NCBI GenBank assembly: GCA_026706735.1
Contig: JAPOYD010000109.1
Span: 1 to 32,042 of the forward strand
Reading direction: 5' to 3'
Source: Nitrospinota bacterium
GTDB lineage: Bacteria; UBA8248
Length of the DNA stretch: 32,042 bases
The position numbers and the translations under genes were made by a program. The notes beneath the pieces are model-generated. The model was not told the origin of the DNA. It ran no database searches and worked only from the letters and a program-made list of their open reading frames with translations. Positions 23,774 to 31,616 of this stretch are shown one piece after another. The first letter of the stretch is position 1. Every line of letters starts with the position of its first letter.

Positions 23774-24799
23774 ATGAAAAGCGATTCCCTATTCCTGATC
23801 GGTCGGCGTCTCCTGCAGGCGGCGCCGGTCGTGATGGGAATCATCGTAGTGACATTCATTCTGACGCGGGCCTTACCGGGCGATCCGGCGGTATTCTTCG
23901 CCGGGCCTGCGGCGGATGAGAAATCCATCGCCGAGATACGCGCCTCGCTGGGGCTCGACAAGAGCTGGCCCGAACAATTCTGGGTCTACCTTCAGAATCT
24001 CTCACGCGGAGACTTGGGCAAATCAATCAGTACGGGCCAGCCCGTCATGGAAGAACTCGCCACGCGGCTTCCAGCTTCGCTCGAGCTCACGCTCATGGGC
24101 CTGTTTCTCGCCGTCGCCATCGCCATCCCTCTGGGAATGCTGGCGGCCACGCGGCCCAACTCACTCGTCGATCACCTCTGCCGCCTCGTTGTGACTATCG
24201 GAGTTTCGCTGCCTACCTTCTTCACCGGGTTGTTCCTCGTCTATATCTTCTATTTTCTGCTGGGACTCTCGCCCGCTCCCCTCGGACGCTTGAGCATCAT
24301 CCACATCGCTCCTGATCACGTCACGGGTTTCTACCTGATCGACAGCCTCATCGCGGGTGACTTCGAGGTCTTTCGCGCAGCACTTTACCAAATGATTCTC
24401 CCCGCCTCGACACTGGCGATTTTCGCCCTGGCCCCGCTCGCGCGGATGACGAGAGCCGCGATGCTGGGGGTTCTCTCGAGCGACTTCGTTCGCACGGCGC
24501 GGGCGAGCGGCTTATCGCGCAAGACCATACTGTGGGTCTATGCTTTTCAAAACGCCATTCTCCCCGTCCTCACCACGCTCGGCATGGTGTTCTCTTTCTT
24601 GCTTGGAGCGAACGTTCTGGTGGAGAAGGTCTTCGCCTGGCCGGGCATCGGCTCGTTCGCCATCGAGGCGCTCATCGCCTCGGACTACGCCGCCGTGCAG
24701 GGCTTTGTTCTGGCCATGGCTTTGATGTACGTGCTTCTGAACCTGGCGATCGACATCCTCTATACGGTGGTCGATCCGCGGATCGGGCTGGAAGGCTGA
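23774..24799 (+). CDS. dppB: DppB-type permease
   Basis: The 341-residue inner-membrane protein starts with RRLLQAAPVVMGIIVVTFILTRALPGDP, of which TFILTRALPGDP is the hallmark of DppB/OppB proteins. The ATPase-contact EAA region is RTARASGLSRKTILWVYAF with a conserved Gly, and six membrane segments are expected. ATG 23774 is preferred to ATG 23753 because GGGGGG just upstream gives a usable ribosome-binding site. It begins 50 bases after dppA and ends two bases before dppC. Confidence 0.92.
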   Translation: MKSDSLFLIGRRLLQAAPVVMGIIVVTFILTRALPGDPAVFFAGPAADEKSIAEIRASLGLDKSWPEQFWVYLQNLSRGDLGKSISTGQPVMEELATRLPASLELTLMGLFLAVAIAIPLGMLAATRPNSLVDHLCRLVVTIGVSLPTFFTGLFLVYIFYFLLGLSPAPLGRLSIIHIAPDHVTGFYLIDSLIAGDFEVFRAALYQMILPASTLAIFALAPLARMTRAAMLGVLSSDFVRTARASGLSRKTILWVYAFQNAILPVLTTLGMVFSFLLGANVLVEKVFAWPGIGSFAIEALIASDYAAVQGFVLAMALMYVLLNLAIDILYTVVDPRIGLEG

Positions 24800-24801
24800 A
24801 C

Positions 24802-25647
24802 GTGAGCGCCCATTTTCGGCACCTGCTCTACGTGATGAGGGAAAATCCCGTCACGTTTTTTTCTTTCGTTCTTTTCTTCTTGTTGATGGCTCTCGGTTTG
24901 TTCGGCCCCTGGCTCGCGCCCTATGACCCCCTCGCCAGCGACACGGCCAACGCCCTCAGGCCGCCCTCGTGGGCGCATCCGTTCGGCACCGACAATCTGG
25001 GGCGAGACGTTTTCAGTCGCGTGATCACGGCCACACGGCTCGACCTCGCGATATCCGTGGCGGCCGTTTCGCTCTCCTTCGTCGCAGGAAGCGCCGCCGG
25101 CGTTTGCGCGGGCTACTTCGGAGGGGTGACGGACAAGCTCATCGGGCGCCTCACCGACACCATCATGGCGTTTCCCCTTTTCGTGCTCGCCATGGGCATC
25201 GTATCGGCTTTGGGGAATACGATAGAGAACATCGTCTACACCACGGCCGTCATCAACTTCCCCTTCTATGCGCGCGTGGCGCGTGCAGAGGCGAATTCAC
25301 GCCGTGAAGCGGGGTTCGTGGAGGCGGCGCGCCTTTCAGGAAATGGGCACGGACGGATTCTGTTATTCCACATGGGGCCCAACATCATGCCGCCGATGAT
25401 GGTTCAGATATCGCTGAACATGGGCTACGCCATACTGAACGCGGCGGGGCTCTCCTTCATCGGCCTCGGCGTCCGGCCCCCGACGCCCGAGTGGGGGATC
25501 ATGGTGGCCGAAGGAGCCAAGTTCATCGTCTCTGGCGAGTGGTGGCTGGCCATCTTTCCCGGAGCCGCCCTGATGCTCGCCGTCCTGTGCTTCAACCTTC
25601 TGGGCGACGGCCTTCGTGATCTGATCGACCCGAGAATGAGGACATGA
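24802..25647 (+). CDS. dppC: DppC-type permease
   Basis: The 281-residue protein has the DppC hallmarks LAPYDPLASD, HPFGTDNLGRDVFSRV and the EAA region REAGFVEAARLSGNGHGRI, and ends GLRDLIDPRMR. It forms the transmembrane channel with DppB. The start is GTG 24802, five bases after GGAAGG (24790-24795 region) and just behind the dppB stop; the frame is open further upstream, but only inside dppB. The stop overlaps the dppD ATG (ATGA). Confidence 0.9.
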   Translation: MSAHFRHLLYVMRENPVTFFSFVLFFLLMALGLFGPWLAPYDPLASDTANALRPPSWAHPFGTDNLGRDVFSRVITATRLDLAISVAAVSLSFVAGSAAGVCAGYFGGVTDKLIGRLTDTIMAFPLFVLAMGIVSALGNTIENIVYTTAVINFPFYARVARAEANSRREAGFVEAARLSGNGHGRILLFHMGPNIMPPMMVQISLNMGYAILNAAGLSFIGLGVRPPTPEWGIMVAEGAKFIVSGEWWLAIFPGAALMLAVLCFNLLGDGLRDLIDPRMRT

Positions 25648-26618
25648 TGGAATCCCGGAATCCTCTTCTCGTCGTCGAGGAACTCTCGCTCGAATTTCGC
25701 ACCCGCACCGGCGTCGTCAAGGCGCTCGAGAACGTAAGTTTCGAGATCGAAAAGGGACAGACGGTCGGCGTCGTCGGCGAGAGCGGTTCGGGAAAATCCG
25801 TGATGTCTTACGCCATCATGGGAATTTCCGATCCGGCGGCGAGAATCACCTCGGGCCGAATTGTCTTTGGCGGTATTTCTCTGTTCGAAAAATCCAGGCA
25901 ACAACTACAGGAAATGCGGGGACGTGAGCTCTCCATGATCTTCCAAAGTCCGAGGACAGCGCTGAACCCCATTCGGACCATCGGAAGACAACTCGAGGAC
26001 GTCATCTATCGTCACAGCAGCTTCCGCGGCCGGCAGATTCGCGAGCGCGCGCTCGAGCTGTTGAGCCGGGTCCACATCCCAGATCCCGAGAAGCGCTATC
26101 GCGCCTATCCGTTCGAACTCTCCGGCGGCATGTGCCAGCGCGTGATGATTGCGATTGCCATCTCCTCCAACCCCTGGCTCCTGATAGCGGACGAACCCGT
26201 AACGGGTCTGGACGTCACGACCCAGGCCGTGATCATGGACCTCATCAAGGACGCGGCGCGTGAGAGAAACATGGGAACGATTCTCATCACTCACGACCTC
26301 GGCCTCGCCGCCGAGTACTGCGACAGGATAATCGTCATGCATTCGGGGCACGTCGTCGAAGTGGCCGATACTGAACACTTGTTCATGCGTCCGCGACATC
26401 CCTACACGGCGAAACTCATCGGAGCCACGCCGAATGCGAGCAGAGACCTTGCCGAGCTTTCTGCGATTCCCGGCAACCTGCCGGATCTGCGTGCGGAACT
26501 CCCGGCTTGCCGCTATAGTGAGCGGTGCGAACACTTCGCCCAGGATTGCCTCGAGTCCCCGCTTCCCCGCCTGGAGACCGAAACAGGCCATCACGTCGCC
26601 TGCCGGTATCCTCTCTGA
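25644..26618 (+). CDS. dppD: DppD-type ABC transporter ATPase
   Basis: The 324-residue ATPase has Walker A GESGSGKS, signature [14 protein letters not shown] and Walker [13 protein letters not shown]. The C-terminal oligopeptide-transporter extension carries Cys residues in [14 protein letters not shown] and ACRYPL; in some relatives such a set holds an iron-sulphur cluster. ATG 25644 overlaps the dppC stop, and a second ATG at 25647 is equally possible. The stop overlaps the dppF ATG (TGATG). Confidence 0.93.
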   Translation: MMESRNPLLVVEELSLEFRTRTGVVKALENVSFEIEKGQTVGVVGESGSGKSVMSYAIMGISDPAARITSGRIVFGGISLFEKSRQQLQEMRGRELSMIFQSPRTALNPIRTIGRQLEDVIYRHSSFRGRQIRERALELLSRVHIPDPEKRYRAYPFELSGGMCQRVMIAIAISSNPWLLIADEPVTGLDVTTQAVIMDLIKDAARERNMGTILITHDLGLAAEYCDRIIVMHSGHVVEVADTEHLFMRPRHPYTAKLIGATPNASRDLAELSAIPGNLPDLRAELPACRYSERCEHFAQDCLESPLPRLETETGHHVACRYPL

Positions 26619-27676
26619 TGGCTTTGCTCCAAATCGTCGACCTCTTGAAGAAGTTCCCGATCCACCCGAGTGGAGCGATGGAAAGGGTTTGGAATTCGCT
26701 GTGGGGCATGGGGGCCGACGAACGAGGCGAGGCGGGATATCTTCACGCCGTGGACGGCGTGACCTTCTCGATCGAAGCGGGAGAGAGCGTCGGCCTCGTC
26801 GGCGAGTCCGGCTGCGGGAAATCCACCCTTGCCCGCTTGATCGCCCGTCTGCAGGACCCGACATCGGGCGCTATCGCCTTCGAAGGCAGGAACATCGGGG
26901 GGGTGCCGGCGAGCCGTTTCATCCAGGGCGAGAAGCGCCGGAAAATCCAGATGGTTTTTCAGGACCCTACGGAAAGCCTGAATCCCGGATTCACCACTTT
27001 TCGGGTGGTTGCCGATCCGCTTTTGCGCCTGGGGGGGATGCGCAGCGGCCCTGAATTGAGAAAGCGCGTGGAGGAACTCTGCAACCTCGTGGGTCTCGCC
27101 CCCGAATTTCTGACCCGTTATCCGCATCAACTCTCAGGCGGTCAAAAGGCGAGGGTCGGAATCGCCCGCGCGATAGCGCTCGAACCCACACTCCTCATTC
27201 TGGATGAGCCCACCTCGGCCCTGGACGTTTCGGTTCAGGCGGTCATCCTGCATCTTCTCGAAGATCTGAAAAACCGCCTCGGGATGAGCTACCTGTTTGT
27301 CTCCCATGACCTGAACGTCGTCCGGCTGCTCTGCCAACGGGTTCTGGTGATGTATCTCGGCAAAATCGTGGAGGCCGGGCCCACCCGGGAAATTCTGCGT
27401 CACCCCCGCCATCCCTACACCCGGGCGCTCCTCTCCGCCATACCCGCTATCAACACGACCGAGCGCACCGAGCGGGTGCGATTGACCGGCGAGCCGATGA
27501 GTCCCATCGATCCTTCCAAGCATGTTTGCCGGTTTTATTCCCGCTGTCCCCGCAGGGAGGAGATGTGTCGACAGGAAATGCCTAGACTGACTCCATACCC
27601 CGGCGGAATCGAAACCGCCTGCCATTTTCCATTGGGAGAACAAGAAAATACTGAGACGCGAATGGCGGTTTCCTGA
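26618..27676 (+). CDS. dppF: DppF-type ABC transporter ATPase
   Basis: The 352-residue ATPase has Walker A GESGCGKST, signature LSGGQKARVGIARA and Walker B LLILDEPTSALD, and the C-terminal Cys set CRFYSRCPRREEMC with TACHFPL. An N-terminal stretch HPSGAMERVWNSLWGMGADERG forms the insertion usual in DppF. ATG 26618 overlaps the dppD stop; earlier in-frame starts lie inside dppD. It is the last gene of the operon and converges on the selenoprotein genes with only 22 bases between stops. Confidence 0.93.
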   Translation: MALLQIVDLLKKFPIHPSGAMERVWNSLWGMGADERGEAGYLHAVDGVTFSIEAGESVGLVGESGCGKSTLARLIARLQDPTSGAIAFEGRNIGGVPASRFIQGEKRRKIQMVFQDPTESLNPGFTTFRVVADPLLRLGGMRSGPELRKRVEELCNLVGLAPEFLTRYPHQLSGGQKARVGIARAIALEPTLLILDEPTSALDVSVQAVILHLLEDLKNRLGMSYLFVSHDLNVVRLLCQRVLVMYLGKIVEAGPTREILRHPRHPYTRALLSAIPAINTTERTERVRLTGEPMSPIDPSKHVCRFYSRCPRREEMCRQEMPRLTPYPGGIETACHFPLGEQENTETRMAVS

Positions 27677-27703
27677 GGGGCGCCCCCTTTGCGCCTGCTC
27701 AGG
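27672..27703. terminator. Shared hairpin between convergent genes
   Basis: CCTGAG (27672-27677) pairs with CTCAGG (27698-27703), and inside it GGCGC (27679-27683) pairs with GCGCC (27691-27695). The stem includes both stop codons of the convergent dppF and DUF442-like genes. It lacks a proper T-run on either side, so it may be a weak bidirectional terminator or an RNA-stabilising structure. Confidence 0.5.
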
Positions 27704-28148
27704 GCCTCTTGGAGAAGAACTCGCGGTATTTTGGCGCCAGCGGTGCGTCGCGCCAGTCAAAGCCGGTGGCGTCGGCGGCTTGCTCCATCTCCCGCGCCGA
27801 CCAGTCGTTCTCATCCGCCAGATGGTTCAGCGAGCAAATCCCGGCCCGCCCCGTGGCTTTTCAGTGAACGAACGTCGGGCCGTGGGCCCTGGCTTCAGAG
27901 AGCGCGCGGCTCACCTCGGCCAGCGAGGCGGGGCTGAACTCGACGGGTGAGACGGGGATGTTCACGTAGCGCATTCCCAGCGCTTCGGCTTCGGCCTTGG
28001 CTCGCTCGGGTGGGAGATCGCCCTGGTCTTCCTCGGGGAAGCGCGTGTTGATGATGGTCTTGACCCCTCTCTCGACGAGGGCCTGCAAATCCTTAGGCTC
28101 GGGCTGCGAGCCGAAGGCAATGTCTTCCGATGCGTTGAAATATTCCAT
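27699..28148 (-). CDS. Candidate selenoprotein: DUF442 (BLH phosphatase-like/sulphurtransferase) with TGA at the catalytic Cys
   Basis: Read through one in-frame TGA (27861-27863), the gene encodes 149 residues ending at TGA 27699-27701. The N-terminal part (IAFGSQPEPKDLQALVERG, TIINTRFPEED, MRYVNIPV) is the DUF442/BLH domain related to dual-specificity phosphatases and rhodanese-like sulphurtransferases. The family's active site is HCx4-5R; here it reads H95-[TGA]96-KATG-R101, so the TGA stands exactly for the nucleophilic Cys. The downstream part (KATGRAGICSLNHLADENDW and on) keeps a sensible protein sequence in frame. A SECIS-like hairpin follows the TGA. GGAG lies seven bases before ATG 28148. 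The gene starts 22 bases after the OsmC-like gene, which has the same kind of TGA. The alternative is a nonsense mutation, leaving a 95-residue fragment. Confidence 0.75.
27829..27850 (-). promoter_or_regulatory. SECIS-like stem-loop of the DUF442 gene
   Basis: Counting the U of UGA as 1, bases 14-20 (GGCGGGC) pair with 29-35 (GCUCGCU) with two G-U pairs, leaving an eight-base loop CGGGAUUU at 21-28. Loop distance and a G within the first two loop bases fit the general bacterial SECIS pattern. No bulged U is evident, so it is weaker than the neighbour's element. Confidence 0.55.
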
Positions 28149-28170
28149 GAAAAAACTCCATATATAAGTG

Positions 28171-28734
28171 TTAATCCGCCGTCACGCCCTCTATCTTGAA
28201 GGGCTCGCCGTTCACCTCCACGGTGGAATTGAGCGGTACGGGTTCTGTGATCAGGCCCTCGGCGAAGCAGCCGTTTTTGGCGTTCTTGATGAGGTGGGCG
28301 AGTTTGTCGGCCGGCTCGTCCGATTCGACTTTGAGGTGCGTGTCCACGCTCTCCCATTTGTTGAACACGGTGCCCTTGAGCACCGAGCCGCCCAGCAGCT
28401 TTCGGAACCGGACCGAGACGCTCGCTCCCTTGATTTCCATTTTCATCATGTGCGCGTACCGCGACACCTGGGTGAGCAGTCAGAATCCCGTCGCCATCGC
28501 GAGATAGGCCATCGGCGTGGGGTATTGGGCCGTGCCGCCGATTCCCGCGCCCTCGTCGCAGAATATCTCGAATTTTCCGGCGGTACCGCGTTTGAGTTGC
28601 AGGGAGCCCTCGTGCATCTCCGTGTGGACGGTGTTGTCGGTATAGAGTCCTCCGGCCGGGTGTTCGGGTTTGTCGATGACGCGCTCGCCCGGCACGGTGG
28701 AGGTGCTGTGACCATCAATGGGACCTTCTTGCAT
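28171..28734 (-). CDS. Candidate selenoprotein: OsmC/Ohr-family thiol peroxidase-like protein with TGA at the catalytic Cys
   Basis: ATG 28734 (GAGGAG upstream) opens a frame that meets TGA at 28480-28482 and continues in frame to TAA at 28171, giving 187 residues. Both halves are OsmC-like: GKFEIFCDEG, then TPMAYLAMATGF-[TGA]85-LLTQVSRYAHMM, where OsmC proteins have the peroxidatic Cys at the start of the central helix, and later NGCFAEGL, where the second Cys lies. So the only codon at fault is the catalytic Cys. A hairpin starting 15 bases after the UGA resembles the E. coli fdhF SECIS. OsmC proteins reduce organic hydroperoxides, and Sec-containing members are known. It is the first gene of a two-gene operon with the DUF442 gene. 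The N-terminus is about 40 residues longer than usual. Confidence 0.82.
28450..28467 (-). promoter_or_regulatory. SECIS-like stem-loop of the OsmC gene
   Basis: With the U of UGA as 1, bases 16-18 (GUG) pair with 31-33 (CAC), U19 is bulged, 20-22 (CGC) pair with 28-30 (GCG), and the loop is GGUAC at 23-27. E. coli fdhF has the same plan: bulged U17, a three-pair upper stem and GGU in the loop at 22-24; bulged U and loop GU are what SelB recognises. This is a strong match. Confidence 0.75.
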
Positions 28735-28955
28735 GGATTTCTCCTCATGAATGATATGGTTCGGATGATTGCGCTTGATAAAGTCAGGATACGACAAACA
28801 CATCGCCAAGTATAGTTTCCAGAGCTTGGGACCTGTGAGTTTGATTGTGGAATCCCGCCAAGCCTGCTAAACAGGTGGTCACCCAATCCATGAATGGCCG
28901 GCGCGGCGAGGGGAGCGCGTCCAGCCGCGGCGTTCGGCCGGGAGGAAATACGGAC

Positions 28956-29354
28956 ATGTTCAATAAATTTCATCACATCGGCGTCGCGGTAAAGGACATG
29001 GACGCCGCCATCGCTTTGTATGAGAGCATGGGCGCGAAGCTGCTTGCTCGGGAGACTTCCGCCGACGGCGCGACCGATCTCGCCATGCTGGACTTGGGCG
29101 GAGACCTCATCGAGCCCATCTCGCCCATAAGGGAAGACTCGCCTCTCGCCAAGTTCATCGAGGAACGCGGTGAGGGTCTCCACCACGTCGCCTTCGACGT
29201 GAAGAACATCGACGGCGTGCTGGCCGACATGAAGGCGCAGGGTTTTGAACTCATTGACGAGAAATCCAGGCCCGGTTTCGGCGGACACCTCATCGCCTTC
29301 ATCAAGCCCAAGAGCACGATGGGCACGCTCTGGGAACTTGTGGAGGACGTCTAA
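28956..29354 (+). CDS. VOC-family protein, methylmalonyl-CoA epimerase-like
   Basis: The 132-residue protein has the two-module vicinal-oxygen-chelate pattern of CoA epimerases: FHHIGVAVKD, EPISPIREDSPLAKFIEERG, GEGLHHVAFDV and a final KSTMGTLWELVE. His7, a His of LHH and the Glu of WELVE match three metal ligands of methylmalonyl-CoA epimerase. The fourth ligand and the catalytic Glu appear to be Asp here (DLIEP and TDLAML), so another acyl-CoA or a related reaction is possible. GGAGG at 28941-28945 is ten bases before ATG 28956. It is divergent from the selenoprotein operon and convergent with the following gene pair. Confidence 0.8.
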   Translation: MFNKFHHIGVAVKDMDAAIALYESMGAKLLARETSADGATDLAMLDLGGDLIEPISPIREDSPLAKFIEERGEGLHHVAFDVKNIDGVLADMKAQGFELIDEKSRPGFGGHLIAFIKPKSTMGTLWELVEDV

Positions 29355-29358
29355 GTCC

Positions 29359-29453
29359 GTAGGGACAGGCCTGCGTGCCTGTCCTGCCCGGATCCGCCTT
29401 AAACAAGGACAACCACGGAGGGCAGGACAACCCCGAGGAGGGGTTATCCCTAC
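29359..29453. repeat. REP/MITE-like palindromic element
   Basis: The 95-base element starts GTAGGGA and ends TCCCTAC, inverted copies of each other. Inside are two hairpins: GGACAGGC-CTGCGT-GCCTGTCC (29363-29384) and AACCCC-GAGGA-GGGGTT (29429-29445). It fills most of the gap between two convergent genes, as REP doublets and small MITEs often do, and could also stop transcription from both sides. No transposase is nearby. Confidence 0.65.
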
Positions 29454-29498
29454 AATTCCTCATTCATCGGCTGGAATTCTCCCCATAGGGTCTGCGCC

Positions 29499-30260
29499 TC
29501 AGTCGCCCCGAACGAGGCCTTCTCTCACTTTAGGCATCGTTTGCGCGATGTCCCTTATGGGGAGGCCGTGCGTCGGCGCGACGATTTTGACGTTCAACTC
29601 GACCATCAACTCTTCGAGTTTGTCGGCGTAGATGTTCATATCGGTGAAGGTGGTCCAGTACAGGGCGCGTTCTGCGAATACGCCCAAGGCGTCGACCAGA
29701 TCGAGCGATGCGGCCTCTTCGGCGAACATCCCGCAATGTCCATCGGTATGGTAGTGGCTGTAGGCGAAGCCGTCTCCGGGAAACAGCACGCGTCCTTTCG
29801 TCTCGAACCCCCACAGAGAACTCCTCAGGTCCCTGATCACGGGCTCCACGGCCATGAACTTCGTATCGCCCAGGTCGATGGCGTCTCCCACCCGCATCTC
29901 CTTGAAGCGGCCTTCGTGTTGGGGAAACGCGAGATGGTAGTCGCACATGTCTCCGTGGATTGTGAGGTCGGGGTATCTGTCGAGCACGCGGCCCAGACCT
30001 CCCGAGTGGGGCGTTTCCTGATGGGTCAGGAACAGGTGTTTGAGCGGGCCTCCGCCTCCTGCGAGGATGTCTCTCATCTGGCGCTCGATGATGGGAAAAT
30101 CCTTGGGATGTCCCGTCTCCACGAGCATGGAGGCTTCGGAGCCGATCACGAGGAAGGCCGCGTTGTAGGAGTGATAGATTTTGCCCTGTGAGTGCTGCAC
30201 GAGGCAGTCGCCGAGCCAGAAGACGCCGGGCGAGACTTCTCGGGGCAGGGGATGGCTCAT
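29499..30260 (-). CDS. Metallo-beta-lactamase-fold protein, FprA/oxygen-binding di-iron type
   Basis: The 253-residue protein aligns in pattern with the di-iron domain of flavodiiron proteins rather than with classic zinc hydrolases. The first ligand set reads THQETPHSGGL: His80, Glu82 and His85 are present, but the Asp of HxExDH is Pro84. Later GDGFAYSHYH supplies the bridging Asp, and APTHGLPI the last His. Flavodiiron proteins reduce O2 or NO, but there is no flavodoxin or rubredoxin domain here. Its start is eight bases after the stop of the upstream paralogue, so the two form an operon. The ribosome-binding site is weak. Confidence 0.75.
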   Translation of the reverse strand: MSHPLPREVSPGVFWLGDCLVQHSQGKIYHSYNAAFLVIGSEASMLVETGHPKDFPIIERQMRDILAGGGGPLKHLFLTHQETPHSGGLGRVLDRYPDLTIHGDMCDYHLAFPQHEGRFKEMRVGDAIDLGDTKFMAVEPVIRDLRSSLWGFETKGRVLFPGDGFAYSHYHTDGHCGMFAEEAASLDLVDALGVFAERALYWTTFTDMNIYADKLEELMVELNVKIVAPTHGLPIRDIAQTMPKVREGLVRGD

Positions 30261-30268
30261 GCGCGCTA

Positions 30269-31132
30269 TTATCTCTCTAAACCGAGCGCGACGTATTCTG
30301 GTTTGACGACGCTTTGGTCGAGACCCGCCAGAACCTCATCGAGAACGGCGAATTGCTGTTCTACCAGATCGCGCCCGCGTAGAATGGCGCCGTAGCCCGG
30401 AGCGATGGTCTCGATCTCGTTGCGCTCGAAGACGTCGGCGATCCCCTTGCGGATGGAGTCCGTCTTCGCGCCCTCAAGCCACCAGTAGCGCGTGTTCAGC
30501 AGGAACGAGCGAACGAAAGAAGTCGTCGTCACCCCGTCTTCGTTCAGCAGCCAGGGGCCTTCCGCCACATTCGCCCAAAGGTGGCTGAACATGTCCGAGG
30601 TGAACAGGGTGCGCGTGGCCGCATCGTAGATCCACCGTGTGCTGATAAGGCGGATTGGCGCGTTCATCACCTCGATATATCTATCGCCGATTTCGACGGG
30701 ATGGAGCGGCTTGAGTACCGTGGTGGGGAGGATGGGATTGCCGCCCGCCGCGCCGCCTGGCTCGAGCGCTTCGAATTCGAGCCACTCGTTGATTTCAGGT
30801 ACCGGGGCGAGGCATTCCACCACGTTGAAGCGTTTTGCGATCGCCATGGCGTTGCCCACCGACATGAACTCGTTGATGCGCAGGGGAAGCAGGTGCAGGG
30901 GTGTATCCGGCTCGATGAGGGATTCCAGCTGCGCCAGAATTTCGGCTCCATGAGCGGCGTAGCCCGTATCGAGCAGGAGCGCGCCCTCGTCTTCTTTCAG
31001 CAGATAGCAGTTCGAGACGCTGTGCCCGCGCGCACTGATGGGGTATGCGCTGATACGGCCGTCCAGCGCGAAGGTGTTGTGGAGGGCGTAGACCTTTCCC
31101 TCCGCGAGTTCGACGACTTTGGAATACGACAT
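30269..31132 (-). CDS. Metallo-beta-lactamase-fold protein with degenerate metal site
   Basis: The 287-residue protein has the same fold pattern as its downstream neighbour (SNCYLLKEDEGALLLDTGY, TLFTSDMFSH, IAPGYGAILRGRD). In the metal loop it reads LRINEFMSVGN: only Glu88 survives of the HxExDH set, and the final His is Tyr (PGYG). It therefore probably binds no metal, or binds it differently, and may be a pseudoenzyme partner of the next gene product. ATG 31132 is preferred; a TTG at 31168 would add 12 residues. The ribosome-binding site is weak in either case. Confidence 0.7.
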   Translation of the reverse strand: MSYSKVVELAEGKVYALHNTFALDGRISAYPISARGHSVSNCYLLKEDEGALLLDTGYAAHGAEILAQLESLIEPDTPLHLLPLRINEFMSVGNAMAIAKRFNVVECLAPVPEINEWLEFEALEPGGAAGGNPILPTTVLKPLHPVEIGDRYIEVMNAPIRLISTRWIYDAATRTLFTSDMFSHLWANVAEGPWLLNEDGVTTTSFVRSFLLNTRYWWLEGAKTDSIRKGIADVFERNEIETIAPGYGAILRGRDLVEQQFAVLDEVLAGLDQSVVKPEYVALGLER

Positions 31133-31419
31133 GCGTCCGGTGGCCTTTCTGGGTGCGGCGCTGAACAAAAGACTTGCGCCGAGAGAATTTGTGACTAGAT
31201 GCTAAAAATCCATTGTAACCCCATTTTGTGCGAAATGGCGAGGCTCAAATCATTCCCTCCCTTTGCGCGTCATTTCCCCAGGGGCACCGTCTTCTCAAGG
31301 GAAATTCTCTCTAACGCCATGTTATTTGGATGGTTATCCGCCATGCGGTTTTCCGGCACCAAAATGGCGACATTCCCGCTTTCCAAAGGCTGGGGGACGG
31401 GGTAGGATTTCCTCAAGAG
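31133..31419. other. Intergenic region upstream of the SRP RNA gene
   Basis: I see no gene here. A small hairpin CCATTT-TGTGCG-AAATGG lies at 31221-31238, without a T-run on either side. The SRP RNA promoter on the plus strand and the promoter of the metallo-beta-lactamase-fold pair on the minus strand should both be in this stretch, but I could not assign them. Confidence 0.4.
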
Positions 31420-31552
31420 CCTGCGATGGATTCGGCCGGTTGGGTCTCGTGCGGCGGGAGCCCGCGAACCCCGTCAGGTCCGGAAGGAAGCAGCGGTAAG
31501 TGGATACTCCCGGGTGCCACGAGGGCGCCTGGCCGGTCGACTCCATTGCAGG
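31420..31552 (+). ncRNA. ffs: Signal recognition particle RNA (4.5S, small bacterial type)
   Basis: The conserved apical domain is present: GTCA, then GGTCCGGAAGGAAGCAGC at 31477-31494, with the GGAA tetraloop and the asymmetric internal loop that bind Ffh. The ends form a long helix: CCTGCGATGGATTCGGCCGG on the 5' side matches CCGGTCGACTCCATTGCAGG on the 3' side with few mismatches. That pairing sets the ends at about 31420 and 31552, slightly longer than the 114-nt E. coli RNA. It directs membrane and secreted proteins to SecYEG. It lies 64 bases before dnaX, an arrangement found in several bacterial groups. Confidence 0.93.
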
Positions 31553-31616
31553 GTCCGCGCGCCGCTAATGGAGTGTGGGACTCTTTTGTGGCGAAAATCC
31601 TTGGGGTAGATTCTTG

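Noticed and set aside
27699-28734. A genetic code with TGA read as Trp
   Set aside because: Many intact genes in the window, including napG, dppA-dppF and hcmA, end in TGA at the expected length, so TGA is a normal stop.
31221-31238. Hairpin CCATTT-TGTGCG-AAATGG as a terminator
   Set aside because: There is no T-run on either strand, and the stem has only six mostly weak pairs.
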